This document shows positions 17,175 through 26,206 of a DNA stretch of 64,000 nucleotides, piece by piece. The notes under the pieces are model-generated. The model did no database searches and was not told the origin of the DNA. It saw nothing but the letters and a program-made list of their open reading frames with translations. The position numbers and the translations under genes are program-made. Source of the DNA: Candidatus Saccharibacteria bacterium CG_4_10_14_0_2_um_filter_52_9 (lineage in GTDB: Bacteria; Actinomycetota; Acidimicrobiia; Acidimicrobiales; RAAP-2). The stretch covers positions 62,001 to 126,000 of the forward strand of contig CAJCJA010000022.1 of NCBI GenBank assembly GCA_903970515.1. Direction: 5' to 3'. How positions within the stretch are numbered: the stretch's first letter is position 1; the number at the start of each line of letters is the position of its first letter.

Positions 17175-17938
17175 TGGGTCGTCTAGAGAACAAGGTCGCG
17201 GTCATCACGGGCGCCGCGAGTGGCATCGGGCGCGCTACCGCGTTGCGATTTGCGAGCGAGGGGGCCAAGGTGGTCGTCGCGGACGTGGCGCACGACGCGG
17301 GCAACGCGTTCGCGACCGAGATCGGGGGAACCTACGTCCACGTCGATGTCGCAAATGAGCAGAGCGTCGAATCGTTGTACGCGACCACCGTCGACGTCTA
17401 CGGAGGTATCGACATCCTCTTCAACAACGCGGGCATCTCACCCGCGGACGACGATTCGATCCTCACGACCGGCCTCGACGCCTGGCGCCGGGTCCAAGAG
17501 GTGAATCTGACGTCGGTGTACCTGTGCTGTCGCTACGGCATCCCTCACCTGCAGCGTCGTGGCGGCGGTTCGATCATTAATACGGCGTCCTTCGTCGCCG
17601 TGATGGGCTCGGCGACCTCCCAGGTTTCCTACACCGCGTCAAAGGGCGGCGTGCTGTCGATGAGCCGAGAACTCGGTGTCCAGTTCGCCAGAGAAGGAAT
17701 CCGCGTGAACGCGCTGTGCCCGGGACCCGTGAACACGCCTCTCCTCCAGGAACTCTTCGCGAAGGACCCCGAACGCGCCGCGCGTCGTCTCGTGCACGTG
17801 CCCATGGGACGCTTCGCCGAGCCCGAAGAGATTGCGAGCGCGGTGCTGTTTCTCGCGAGTGATGACTCGTCGTTCATCACCGCCTCGACGTTCCTCGTGG
17901 ACGGCGGGATCAACGGCGCGTACGTGACGCCGTTGTAG
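17171..17938 (+). CDS. SDR oxidoreductase of the amine operon
   Basis: Classical SDR of 255 residues. TGAASGIG at residues 14-21, NNAG near 87, catalytic YTASK near 155, and the C-terminal LVDGGINGAYV. ADV after strand 2 suggests NAD. The start ATGATG overlaps the aldehyde dehydrogenase stop codon, so it is the third coupled gene of the operon. The previous step needs an amine or alcohol to be oxidised to an aldehyde, and this enzyme could do that for an amino-alcohol glutamyl derivative; this is inference. It converges on the PLP synthase gene, with only 15 bp between. Confidence 0.88.
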   Translation: MMGRLENKVAVITGAASGIGRATALRFASEGAKVVVADVAHDAGNAFATEIGGTYVHVDVANEQSVESLYATTVDVYGGIDILFNNAGISPADDDSILTTGLDAWRRVQEVNLTSVYLCCRYGIPHLQRRGGGSIINTASFVAVMGSATSQVSYTASKGGVLSMSRELGVQFAREGIRVNALCPGPVNTPLLQELFAKDPERAARRLVHVPMGRFAEPEEIASAVLFLASDDSSFITASTFLVDGGINGAYVTPL

Positions 17939-17953
17939 GCGTGACGACAAAAA

Positions 17954-18910
17954 TCACTGCGGTGAGGGGGAGGATCGAAAGGACGACGCTTCGACGGCAC
18001 GCACCTCGGGGATGAAGTACTCGCTGAGGTACTTCTCGCCTTCGTCGCAGCAGATCGTCACGACGTTGTGCAAGTCGGGTCGCTCGTGCATGAGACGCCG
18101 AGCGGCGACGACGTTGGCACCCGTGCTCGGCCCGACGAGTAGGCCGTGTTCTTTGGCGAGTCGGCGCATCTCAGCAATCGCGTCGTCGCTGTGCACGGCG
18201 ACGACGTGGTCGACGATGTCGCGGTGGCGCTGATAGATCGCAGGCACGAAGCCGTCGGCGATTCCCTCGATGCGGTGTAGTCCCGTGTCACCACATTGAA
18301 TAGTGCACGACTCGCTTGGTTCGAGCCCCACGACCAGAACCTCCGGGTTCAGCGCTCGAAACGCCTGGCCGACGCCAATCAGTGTGCCACCGGTGCCCAC
18401 ACCCATGACGAAGGCGTCGGGAAGACGGCCTCCCATTTGTTGGAGTATCTCGGGTCCCAGCCACGTGCGGTTCTCCTCGACGTTCCATTCGGATTCAAAT
18501 TGGTGCGGCGCGAAGTGACCTGGTCGAGCGCCGAGCTCGGACGCCAGGGCCAGCGCCTCATTGACGTGGAAATCACCGACGTTGACGAGCTGGGCACCGA
18601 ACGCGGTCGAGATCGCGGCTCGCTCAGGGCTGAGGCCGACGGGCATCACGACGAGCATCTTGTAGCCCTTGACGGCCGCCACCATGCTCATGGCGTTGCC
18701 GGTGTTGCCGCTCGAGGCTTCGACGATAGTGTCACCCGGTTGCAACAAGCCCTCTCGCTCGGCGCGCTCGATGATGTAACGCGCCATGCGAGCCTTGATT
18801 GAGCCTGACGGGTTGAGATACTCGAGTTTCAACCACAAGCCGTCGACCTCGATGAGGGGCGTCGAGCCAATGGCGTCGAGCACCGTCGCTCCATCCGCAC
18901 GATCTGCCAT
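17954..18910 (-). CDS. Cysteine-synthase-like PLP enzyme (CysK/CysM/CBS family)
   Basis: A 318-residue beta-family PLP enzyme. K39 in NPSGSIKAR is the Schiff-base lysine, EASSGNTG binds the substrate carboxylate and VGTGGTLIG cradles the PLP phosphate. Family members make cysteine from O-acetyl(phospho)serine or cystathionine from serine and homocysteine. The canonical KDR after the lysine is KAR here. ATG at 18910 is chosen because AAAGGAA precedes it; the frame extends 13 residues more. It lies just downstream of ahcY on the same strand, and AhcY produces homocysteine, so a cystathionine beta-synthase role is possible. No regulatory CBS domain is attached. Confidence 0.85.
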   Translation of the reverse strand: MADRADGATVLDAIGSTPLIEVDGLWLKLEYLNPSGSIKARMARYIIERAEREGLLQPGDTIVEASSGNTGNAMSMVAAVKGYKMLVVMPVGLSPERAAISTAFGAQLVNVGDFHVNEALALASELGARPGHFAPHQFESEWNVEENRTWLGPEILQQMGGRLPDAFVMGVGTGGTLIGVGQAFRALNPEVLVVGLEPSESCTIQCGDTGLHRIEGIADGFVPAIYQRHRDIVDHVVAVHSDDAIAEMRRLAKEHGLLVGPSTGANVVAARRLMHERPDLHNVVTICCDEGEKYLSEYFIPEVRAVEASSFRSSPSPQ

Positions 18911-18992
18911 GAAGTTCCTTTCGCACGCCGAGTCCCTCGCGAGGCTCACTTCATACTGTCAAAGAAACGGCGCCTTCGTCGTGGCGACCTCT

Positions 18993-20441
18993 CTAATAGC
19001 GATAGGTGTCGGGCTTGTAGGGTCCGTCGACCGAGACGCCGATGTAGGCCGCTTGCGCCTTCGATAGCGTCGTGAGCTTCACGCCGAGGGCGTCGAGGTG
19101 CAAACGAGCGACCTTCTCGTCGAGGTGCTTGGGTAATACGTAGACCTTCTTCTCGTAGTTGGCGGCGCCGGAGAAGAGTTCCATTTGGGCCATGGTCTGG
19201 TTCGTGAACGAGTTGCTCATTACGAAACTCGGGTGACCGGTCGCGTTGCCGAGGTTGAGCAGGCGCCCTTCGGAGAGCACGATGATGGCGCGACCGCTCG
19301 GCAAGATCCACTTGTCGACTTGGGGCTTGATCGTCTCTCGCTTGACGCCCGGCAACGCGGTGAGTCCCGCCATGTCGATCTCGTTGTCGAAGTGACCGAT
19401 GTTGCCAAGAATCGCCTGGTGCTTCATCATCTGCATGTGCGCGACTGTCACGATGTCCTTGTTACCGGTCGCCGTAATGATGATGTCGGCGTAGGGAAGT
19501 GCGTCTTCGAGGGTGGTGACTTGGAATCCGTCCATCGCCGCCTGGAGCGCACAGATGGGGTCGATCTCGGTGATGATGACGCGCGCGCCTTGACCCTGGA
19601 GCGATTCGGCCGAACCCTTACCCACGTCGCCGTAACCGCAGACGACCGCGACCTTGCCACCGATCAAGGTGTCGGTCGCGCGGTTGATGCCGTCGATCAA
19701 CGAGTGGCGAACGCCGTACTTGTTGTCGAACTTGGATTTGGTGACCGCGTCGTTCACGTTGATCGCGGGGAAGAGCAACGTACCGTCGCGCTCCATTTCG
19801 TAGAGTCGGTGCACGCCGGTCGTCGTCTCTTCGGAGACACCGATAATCGACTTTGCCATTGGCTCGAACAACTTCTCGCCACTGCTGACGATTTTATGTA
19901 AGAGGGCGAGGATGACCCGATACTCTTCGGAGTCCGCCGTCTCGGGCGCGGGCACGAATCCAGCTCGCTCGAATTCCAGGCCCTTGTGCACCAGCAATGT
20001 CGCGTCGCCACCGTCGTCGAGGATCATCGTGGGGCCGTCGTGGCCGGGCCAACGAAGAAGTTGTTCGGTGCACCACCAGTACTCTTCGAGTGACTCGCCC
20101 TTCCACGCGAACACCGGCACTCCCGTGGGGTGTTCGGGGGTCCCGTTCGGTCCCACCACGACGGCCGCCGCAGCGTGGTCCTGGGTCGAGAAGATGTTGC
20201 AACTCACCCAACGCACGTCGGCGCCTAAATCGACGAGTGTCTCGATGAGCACGGCAGTCTGAATGGTCATGTGCAACGAGCCCGCGATTCGCGCACCCCT
20301 AAGTGGCTTGCTCGCGCCGAACTCCAGGCGCATGGCCAAGAGTCCGGGCATCTCGTGCTCGGCGAGGGTGATCTCCGCGCGGCCGAAGTCGGCGAGAGAA
20401 AGGTCAGCAACTTTGAAATCAAAAGTGGCAGAGGTCATCAT
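18993..20441 (-). CDS. ahcY: S-adenosylhomocysteine hydrolase
   Basis: NAD-dependent hydrolysis of S-adenosylhomocysteine to adenosine and homocysteine, which relieves product inhibition of methyltransferases. The 482-residue protein has the substrate domain ([13 protein letters not shown]), the catalytic Asp/Lys region ([16 protein letters not shown]), the NAD loop [10 protein letters not shown] and the invariant C-terminal KPDTYRY. It carries the roughly 40-residue insertion typical of many bacterial and eukaryotic forms (the [12 protein letters not shown] area). AGGAGC directly precedes ATGATG at 20441. It reads toward the cysteine-synthase-like gene, 82 bp away, suggesting shared sulfur amino acid metabolism. 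Confidence 0.96.
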   Translation of the reverse strand: MMTSATFDFKVADLSLADFGRAEITLAEHEMPGLLAMRLEFGASKPLRGARIAGSLHMTIQTAVLIETLVDLGADVRWVSCNIFSTQDHAAAAVVVGPNGTPEHPTGVPVFAWKGESLEEYWWCTEQLLRWPGHDGPTMILDDGGDATLLVHKGLEFERAGFVPAPETADSEEYRVILALLHKIVSSGEKLFEPMAKSIIGVSEETTTGVHRLYEMERDGTLLFPAINVNDAVTKSKFDNKYGVRHSLIDGINRATDTLIGGKVAVVCGYGDVGKGSAESLQGQGARVIITEIDPICALQAAMDGFQVTTLEDALPYADIIITATGNKDIVTVAHMQMMKHQAILGNIGHFDNEIDMAGLTALPGVKRETIKPQVDKWILPSGRAIIVLSEGRLLNLGNATGHPSFVMSNSFTNQTMAQMELFSGAANYEKKVYVLPKHLDEKVARLHLDALGVKLTTLSKAQAAYIGVSVDGPYKPDTYRY

Positions 20442-20511
20442 GCTCCTAATTTTTTGAGGTAGTTTCCAGGCGTCGACCTCTGTCGTTGCCGCCTACACGC
20501 ATCGTAGTGCG

Positions 20512-21591
20512 CTAGGCGTTCACGCGAAACTCAACCACGTCACCATCTCGCATGACGTAATCCTTTCCTTCGACGCGAGCCTTGCCGGCCGCGCGCACCG
20601 CGACCATCGACCCGGCGGCCACGAGGTCGTCGAAGGCGACCACTTCTGCCTTGATGAAGTGCTTTTGAAAATCAGTGTGGATCTCACCCGCGGCTTCTGG
20701 TGCCGTGGCCCCCTGGCGAATCGTCCAAGCCCGCGCCTCCTTGGGGCCCGCGGTGAGGAATGTCTGGAGCCCGAGCGTGGCGAAACCCACCCGGGAGAGC
20801 TGCGACAAGCCTGACTCTTGTTGACCGAACGAACGCAGGAGCTCCAGGGCTTCACCGGGATCGAGGTCGGCAAGCTCGGCTTCCACCTTGGCGCACAGCA
20901 CCACGCTGGGAGCGGGCGCCACCGAAGCGCGCAACTCGTCGATGCTCGGCTGGTCACCCAGCGTTGTTTCATCCACGTTGAAGACGTAGATGAAAGGCTT
21001 ATCCGTCAAGAGGTGCAGATCGGCGAGCGCGTCGCGGTCGAGTTCCTTTCCCACACTGGAGATCACTCGGCCTTCATTGAGCGAAGACTGCGCCTTCTTG
21101 AGCTCGTTCAACTTGGTCGCGGCGTCGCCGCCTCGTTTCGCTTCGCGCTCCAGGCGCGCTGCAGCTTTGTCGACCGTTTGTAGGTCCGCCAGGATCAACT
21201 CGGTCTCGATGGTCGCGACGTCGCTCGCGGGATCGATTGTGCCGTCAACGTGCACCACGTCGTCGTCATGGAAGACCCGTACGACTTCGCAGATGGCGTT
21301 CGACTCTCGAATGGCGGCCAAGAACTGATTGCCCAAGCCTTCACCCTCGGAGGCGCCGCGCACGATGCCGGCGATGTCGACGAAGGTGACCGACGCGGGC
21401 ATGATGCGCTCAGAATGAAAGAGTCCCGCGAGGACGTCGAGTCGCGGATCGGGCACGGCGACGACGCCGACGTTGGGTTCGATCGTCGCGAAGGGATAGT
21501 TCGCCGCGAGGACGTGATTGTTCGTGAGGGCGTTGAACAGTGTCGACTTGCCGACGTTGGGAAGTCCGACGATGCCGATCGAGAGTGCCAT
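20512..21591 (-). CDS. ychF: Redox-regulated ATPase/GTPase YchF (Obg family)
   Basis: A 359-residue P-loop protein that binds ribosomes and hydrolyses ATP in preference to GTP. G1 is GLPNVGKST, switch/G2 is [13 protein letters not shown]3 is DIAGIV with GEGLGNQFL, and the C-terminal TGS domain ends in [10 protein letters not shown]. The usual NKxD is altered (NVDE), as in YchF generally, explaining ATP preference. Length and domain order are canonical. The start codon ATG at 21591 has no Shine-Dalgarno. It lies upstream of ahcY by 70 bp on the same strand, so they may share a transcript. Confidence 0.96.
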   Translation of the reverse strand: MALSIGIVGLPNVGKSTLFNALTNNHVLAANYPFATIEPNVGVVAVPDPRLDVLAGLFHSERIMPASVTFVDIAGIVRGASEGEGLGNQFLAAIRESNAICEVVRVFHDDDVVHVDGTIDPASDVATIETELILADLQTVDKAAARLEREAKRGGDAATKLNELKKAQSSLNEGRVISSVGKELDRDALADLHLLTDKPFIYVFNVDETTLGDQPSIDELRASVAPAPSVVLCAKVEAELADLDPGEALELLRSFGQQESGLSQLSRVGFATLGLQTFLTAGPKEARAWTIRQGATAPEAAGEIHTDFQKHFIKAEVVAFDDLVAAGSMVAVRAAGKARVEGKDYVMRDGDVVEFRVNA

Positions 21592-21674
21592 GGAGTAACG
21601 AGGCTACCCCAGACCAAAATTCCCCTTTGTGTGACGCGATCTCTTTCAAGATGACATCGTCGATCTCGAGACGC

Positions 21675-22010
21675 CTTTTGGGTCTTGGCAACTTCTCGCA
21701 GCAGTTCGACGATTTTCCGGCCCGTCGCTTTGTCGAGGCTTCCGGTGGGCTCGTCTGCGAGGATGAGCTGTGGCTGCGCGGCGAAAGCGCGCGCGATGGC
21801 GACTCGCTGCTGTTCGCCATCCGAGAGCTTTGCGGGTCGGCGGTCGGCCTTGCTGGCGTCCTTAGCGATCAGCATCGAGATCGACAACGCAATGGCGAGC
21901 GCCACGATGACGACGACGTCCACGGTTCGCATGGAGTTTCGATAAGCATTGTGAATGCCTCGGCGTAGTGCGTTAACGATCGTTCCTTTCGACTTGAGTG
22001 GAGTCATCAT
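21675..22010 (-). pseudogene. Chimeric remnant of a MacB/FtsX-type ABC transporter
   Basis: One open frame fuses two incomplete pieces. Residues 1-49 ([17 protein letters not shown] and one hydrophobic helix) look like the N-terminus of an FtsX-type permease. Residues about 55-112 are the C-terminal part of an ABC ATPase: signature [14 protein letters not shown], Walker [13 protein letters not shown]. The Walker A half of the ATPase and nearly all of the permease are missing, so it cannot be a working transporter. The simplest reading is an internal deletion that joined a permease gene to a following ATPase gene in frame. After residue 112 the frame runs on as nonsense through the intergenic space into ychF. 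Confidence 0.75.
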
Positions 22011-22092
22011 GCACGCTGTCGTCTAAGAAACGTCGAAGATTGTCTGAGGTGACGCTAAGAATTCGCTGCGACTTCCTTCTGTACGCGCGTTC

Positions 22093-22098
22093 TAGACT
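22093..22098 (+). promoter_or_regulatory. Leaderless -10 box (TAGACT) for the peptidase
   Basis: TAGACT, 6 nt, ATG at 22105, with no Shine-Dalgarno; the same layout as several other genes in the window. Confidence 0.55.
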
Positions 22099-22104
22099 CG
22101 GCAG

Positions 22105-23007
22105 ATGTCAAGCGTCGAACCCGAAGGGAACTTCGTCGCTTTTGGTGCATACAAGACGTGGTACCGCGTTCGTGGTGACCTCGCTTCGCTTCGCCCCCCG
22201 TTGGTGGTGGTGCACGGGGGCCCCGGTTGCACGCACGACTACCTGGACAACATCGCCGAATTGTCGTCGCGTGGTCGCGCAGTCGTTCATTACGACCAGC
22301 TCGGCGCTGGACGATCGACTCGACTTCCGGAAAAAGGCGCCGACTTTTGGACTGTCGAGTTGTTCCTCGCGGAACTGGACAATCTGCTCGAGCACCTCGG
22401 CATCGCGCAGCACTATCACCTGCTTGGTCAATCGTGGGGCGGCATGCTTGGGGCCGAACACGCCGTGCGTCAACCCGCAGGTTTGAAGTCCCTGATTCTC
22501 AGCAATTCTCCGGCGTCAATGGAACTCTGGTCGAGCGAAGCGAAGATCCTTCGTTCGAAGATGGATCCACGCGTCGCCGAACTCCTCGATCTTCACGAAG
22601 CCAATGGCACGACGAGTGACCCTGCGTACCTTGAAGCCACGCAGGTCTACTACGACGAACACGTGTGTCGAGCGGTCCCGAATCCGCCAGAGCTGCTGCG
22701 CACGATGGAGTTCATGCACCAGGACTCGACGGTCTATAACGTCATGAACGGACCGAACGAATTCTTCTGCGTCGGGACCTTGCGTCATTGGTCGATCATC
22801 GAGCGAGCGGCTTCCATCAACGTGCCGACGCTGCTCATCTCGGGACGTTTTGACGAAGCCACGCCGGCGACGGTACAACCTTTCTATGACCGCATCGACG
22901 ACGTTCGCTGGGAGATTTTCGAGGCGTCAAGTCATATGCCTTTCATCGAGGAGAAAGAGCGATTTCTCTCGGTCGTCGATGAGTTCGTGCGAGCGCACGA
23001 CGACTGA
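22105..23007 (+). CDS. Proline iminopeptidase-type alpha/beta hydrolase (S33)
   Basis: A 300-residue alpha/beta hydrolase. HGGPGCTHDY forms the oxyanion hole typical of prolyl aminopeptidases and tricorn-interacting factor F1; the nucleophile elbow is GQSWGGMLG, the acid is in SGRFDEATP and the His in SSHMPFIEE. Such enzymes remove N-terminal proline (or other residues) from peptides in the cytoplasm, though homologues also hydrolyse amino-acid amides. It has no signal peptide, stands alone on its strand and appears leaderless. Confidence 0.88.
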   Translation: MSSVEPEGNFVAFGAYKTWYRVRGDLASLRPPLVVVHGGPGCTHDYLDNIAELSSRGRAVVHYDQLGAGRSTRLPEKGADFWTVELFLAELDNLLEHLGIAQHYHLLGQSWGGMLGAEHAVRQPAGLKSLILSNSPASMELWSSEAKILRSKMDPRVAELLDLHEANGTTSDPAYLEATQVYYDEHVCRAVPNPPELLRTMEFMHQDSTVYNVMNGPNEFFCVGTLRHWSIIERAASINVPTLLISGRFDEATPATVQPFYDRIDDVRWEIFEASSHMPFIEEKERFLSVVDEFVRAHDD

Positions 23008-23095
23008 GCAACTAAGTAAGGCGCGGTGTCGGCGTCAGGGGCGTAGACGACACGACCTATAAGGTGATGAGAAGTCTGCGTCGAGTGGAAGGTCC

Positions 23096-24055
23096 TTGGT
23101 TGTGCACCAGCACGCGTCAGTGTTGCGTCGGATCATCGACGGTGCCGGACTCACCAATTCACCCAATGACGCGCCACCTTCGTGGTGCCGAGTCCTGATT
23201 GCATCCCTGCTCGCGGTCGTAGTGTCCCTGGGGGCGAATTGGGCACTCGCGAGACTTGGTACGCAGATCGCGCCACTTCGTCACTACGCCCACTTTCGTT
23301 TCGTTGATTACGGGACGTTGACCATCGTTGGCGTGGTCGCCGCGTGCGCTGCGTGGTACGTAACCACCCGAATCTCCCAGGCACCACGATGGTTGTTCCT
23401 TCGCCTCGCCGTCGTCGTTTCAGTCGTGTTGCTCGCGCCCGACGCGTGGTTGCTGATGAAGGGCGAGTCGTCATCGGCGGTGGGCATTTTGGTGGCGATG
23501 CACTTCGTGATTGCGCTCGTCACCTACAACGTCTTGGTGCACGTGGCGTCGATAGGTCCGGTGCTCATATCGTCAGGTTCGCCGGCGCAGGCGAATGTTG
23601 GCCGCCGATTCGAAGCTTCGACATCCACTCACGCGTCCGAATTACCCGAGGTGAGTCGCCGTGCGTGGACGGCGATGATGTTCCTCACGCTCATCGAGAT
23701 GTTGCTTGGCTTTGGTGAGATGTTGTCGGTCTCCTTCGATCGACCAAACGGATTCGTCGTCACCCAGGGAGAGGCGATCACATTGGTGCACGGCGCTGTT
23801 GGTTCCGTGCTCGGTTTCGCTGGACTCATCATTCTCGGCTTGGCATGGCGCCAAGGACACATCGAGCGCGTCGCCTCGGTCGTGGGACTGGTCGGCCTCG
23901 CCATTGGTGGAGTTGGTGGGCTGCTTTGCTACGCCCATTCGCTGCGCCTCATCGGCATGGTAATCATGTTCTTAGGAGCGAGCACCGCGTTCTTTGGTTA
24001 TCTCATGCCAACGATTGATGACGCCCCAAACCCGGCGATGTCGCACACTCGATGA
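23096..24055 (+). CDS. Polytopic membrane protein of unknown function
   Basis: A 319-residue protein with about seven or eight hydrophobic helices. The N-terminal half (helices near 30-50, 72-92, 100-118, 128-150) resembles DUF6069-type actinobacterial proteins. A polar loop at about 160-190 separates it from a second set of four helices. No catalytic or transport motif is recognisable. The start is uncertain: TTG at 23096 or GTG at 23102, neither well served by a ribosome site. It converges on another unknown membrane protein, with a strong hairpin between them. Confidence 0.6.
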   Translation: MVVHQHASVLRRIIDGAGLTNSPNDAPPSWCRVLIASLLAVVVSLGANWALARLGTQIAPLRHYAHFRFVDYGTLTIVGVVAACAAWYVTTRISQAPRWLFLRLAVVVSVVLLAPDAWLLMKGESSSAVGILVAMHFVIALVTYNVLVHVASIGPVLISSGSPAQANVGRRFEASTSTHASELPEVSRRAWTAMMFLTLIEMLLGFGEMLSVSFDRPNGFVVTQGEAITLVHGAVGSVLGFAGLIILGLAWRQGHIERVASVVGLVGLAIGGVGGLLCYAHSLRLIGMVIMFLGASTAFFGYLMPTIDDAPNPAMSHTR

Positions 24056-24076
24056 CGCCGCCACGTCACGTCGTTT

Positions 24077-24110
24077 GCGGTCATTCTCGGTGCATGCCGA
24101 GACTGACCGC
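24077..24110. terminator. Bidirectional hairpin between convergent genes
   Basis: GCGGTCA (24077-24083) pairs with TGACCGC (24104-24110), then a 2-by-2 internal loop, then CTCGG with CCGAG around a 6-nt loop. It sits midway between the stop codons at 24055 and 24133, so it can serve both strands. No U-tract is present. Confidence 0.65.
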
Positions 24111-24132
24111 GGTGACACAGCGGTGAATTGCG

Positions 24133-24771
24133 TTACATGCTGCCGATCGAAGACTTTCTCCGACGAGCCACCATCACGAAGCCCAGCGCCAACACTATGA
24201 GTACGAACAGCAATATTCCCGAGGTGAGGTACGCCTTCGCCGATGCGCTCGATGCACGAAGTGCAGAGGAAAGTTCGACGGTGCTGTGCTTGGCCGGGTC
24301 GACCACTCCTTGCACCTTCGTCCCCGGGGCGTAATACGTCGTCATTCCGGCGACGAGTTGCTGATACTTGCTGCCTCGTACGTTGTAATCACCAACGCAT
24401 GAATAACTCGCAATGTTGGTACCGCTTCCGCTCAGATTTCCGATGCACGATGCCACCGTGATCGTCACGGGTATTCCGTGGTCCTTCATTCGTGTGATTC
24501 GCGCGTTGTCCGTCGTGGCGGCGACGATCGCGACCACCAGGGCAGCCGCGACGACCACCGCGATAATCGCACTCATGACGAGCCAGAACGTGCGGCCCAC
24601 TCGAATGGGCGTTGGCCCTCGAAGTGCGCCCGCGTGATCTTGGGTGCTTTGGCGACCAACGTTCGTCGTGGTATCGCCGAGAATCTGGTCCTGCTTGCGG
24701 ATGGCTGGTGTCATAGGAGTTTTTCGCGTTGTTGCTTCGTGTTGCATCGGCGCAATCGATGTCTGTGACAC
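24133..24771 (-). CDS. Two-helix membrane protein with a Cys-pair extracytoplasmic domain
   Basis: A 212-residue protein I cannot assign to a named family. GTG at 24771 is chosen because AAAGGAAA precedes it at 7 nt; the open frame runs far upstream, but that part is antisense to the reductase and looks random. A Thr/Gln-rich cytoplasmic tail of about 60 residues leads to one helix (MSAIIAVVVAAALVVAIVAA), then a roughly 95-residue outer domain with two Cys (VASCIGN and YSCVGDY) that could form a disulfide, a YYAPGTKVQGVVDP motif, then a second helix (LLFVLIVLALGFVMVA) and an RRRK stop-transfer end. It is divergent from the reductase, 33 bp apart. Confidence 0.65.
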   Translation of the reverse strand: MSQTSIAPMQHEATTRKTPMTPAIRKQDQILGDTTTNVGRQSTQDHAGALRGPTPIRVGRTFWLVMSAIIAVVVAAALVVAIVAATTDNARITRMKDHGIPVTITVASCIGNLSGSGTNIASYSCVGDYNVRGSKYQQLVAGMTTYYAPGTKVQGVVDPAKHSTVELSSALRASSASAKAYLTSGILLFVLIVLALGFVMVARRRKSSIGSM

Positions 24772-24804
24772 TATATTTTCCTTTCTAGTCAACGGAGATC
24801 GTGG

Positions 24805-25719
24805 ATGGAAAAGTTTGTAATAGTAGGTGCAGGCGCGACCGGGCAAGCCGTGATTGGTGCTCTTCAGCAAAGAGATACCGGCGATGAAATCGTGCTCGTG
24901 AGTCGATCTGGCTCGGGTGCGAACATTCCGGGGGTACATGTCGCGCAAGGTGACGCATCGAGCGCTGACTTCTTGGCGAATACGTGCAAGGGTGCCGCAG
25001 CGATCTTCAACTGTGTCAATCCTCTTTATCACCGCTGGCTCACTGATTGGCCGCCCGTGGCGGCCGCACTTCTTGAATCGGCGCGTCGAAGTGGAGCCGT
25101 GCTCACGACCCTGAGCAATCTCTACGCATACGGTGCGATCAACGAACCTATGACGACGTCGCATTCGCTCACGTCGTCGCTTCCAAAAGCGAAAGTTCGA
25201 GCCACGATGTGGCGTGACGCCCTGGCGGCCCATGAGCAAGGCAAGATCCGCGCAACCGAAGTTCGTGCGTCTGACTTCATCGGAAACGGATCACAATCCA
25301 TTTTCGAGCGAGGAAAGAAGTCGCTACTTGCCGGACGACCAGTTGCCGTCTATGGCAATCCCGACATGGACCACTCGTGGACGTTCACGGGTGACGTAGG
25401 AAGAACGTTGGTGGCAGCCGCGACGAACTCTGCGGCGTGGGGCCACGCATGGCATGCTGTCACAAACCCGCCGAAAACAATGCGAGAGGTATTTTCAGAT
25501 ATGGCGAAAGCAGCGGGCGCGAAGGAACCAAAGCTTCGAAAACTTCCCACGCCTTTACTTCGTGCGGTTGGTGTGCTGAACCCCCAGGCACGTGAACTAC
25601 CGAAGGTTCTTTACCAGTTCGAGAGTCCATTCGTGATCAATGACGATGACACACGAAAAGTTTTGAACCTCGTTCCTACCGATTGGTCAAGCGTGATAGC
25701 AGACGCCGTGCGTCGGTAA
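24805..25719 (+). CDS. NAD(P)-binding epimerase/dehydratase-like oxidoreductase
   Basis: A 304-residue extended/atypical SDR-type protein. GAGATGQAVIGAL at the N-terminus is a glycine-rich dinucleotide loop and VSRSG at the end of strand 2 suits NADP(H). The active-site Tyr region (SNLYAYG) does not clearly show YxxxK, so catalytic ability is uncertain and it may be a reductase-like or regulatory member. GGAG lies 11 nt before ATG at 24805. It stands alone in its direction; the non-coding stretch before the tRNA follows. Substrate unknown. Confidence 0.75.
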   Translation: MEKFVIVGAGATGQAVIGALQQRDTGDEIVLVSRSGSGANIPGVHVAQGDASSADFLANTCKGAAAIFNCVNPLYHRWLTDWPPVAAALLESARRSGAVLTTLSNLYAYGAINEPMTTSHSLTSSLPKAKVRATMWRDALAAHEQGKIRATEVRASDFIGNGSQSIFERGKKSLLAGRPVAVYGNPDMDHSWTFTGDVGRTLVAAATNSAAWGHAWHAVTNPPKTMREVFSDMAKAAGAKEPKLRKLPTPLLRAVGVLNPQARELPKVLYQFESPFVINDDDTRKVLNLVPTDWSSVIADAVRR

Positions 25720-26105
25720 GACCCAAGTGGGTGGGCGATTCGTGTCGGTCATGTGGAGCGCCGCTGCCGACTGGTTAGAGTGGCGAGCGGTATCGGACGA
25801 ATTATTACGACCTGCCAGTCGACAGCGGTGAAGATTGGGACATAGTTCCTTGTGGAATTGGGTAGGTCGTAGGCGCACTGGAGCAAGAAATAGGTGGTTT
25901 CAGATCACGGATTTGAGCGAGGTCGACTGTGTAGGGGAAGAAGTGTCGAACTCACCTTGAATTTGTCCAATTGAATGCCAATTTCGTTTCCGTGACTCGT
26001 CTCGTGTTTGAATGGTGGTGAATGGAGAGTAAACGATGTAAGGCGTTAAATGATTGTGGTGCTGAGATGCACAAGTTCGAAGACGTGATCATGAAAACCC
26101 AATTA
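25720..26105. other. Gene-free stretch upstream of tRNA-Arg
   Basis: About 385 bp, AT-richer from 25900 onward. It should contain the tRNA promoter. I see no protein family match in any frame and no recognisable structured RNA such as 6S, RNase P or tmRNA. Confidence 0.45.
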
Positions 26106-26177
26106 GCTCCCGTAGCTCAGGGGATAGAGCATCGGTTTCCTAAACCGTGAGCGTAGGTTCGAATCCTACCGGGGGCA
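26106..26177 (+). tRNA. tRNA-Arg (anticodon CCT)
   Basis: A complete cloverleaf can be drawn. Acceptor arm GCTCCCG with CGGGGGC plus discriminator A; D arm GCTC with GAGC; anticodon loop TTCCTAA with anticodon CCT at its centre; T arm GTAGG-TTCGAAT-CCTAC. It reads AGG codons. CCA is not encoded. The next gene begins only 30 bp downstream on the same strand. No integrase or repeat of its 3' end is visible nearby. Confidence 0.95.
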
Positions 26178-26206
26178 CTGAGGTCCACAACATTAGAGGG
26201 GCGCGC

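Noticed and set aside
20442-20511. SAH riboswitch upstream of ahcY
   Set aside because: Only 70 nt separate ahcY from ychF, and the expected conserved core is not recognisable.
24133-25239. A 368-residue minus-strand reading frame
   Set aside because: Only its last 212 codons look like protein; the rest is antisense to the reductase gene. AAAGGAAA before GTG at 24771 marks the real start.
26106-26177. tRNA-Arg as a mobile-element insertion site for the ComA-like region
   Set aside because: I found no integrase, no direct repeat of the tRNA 3' end and no mobility gene within the next 8 kb.
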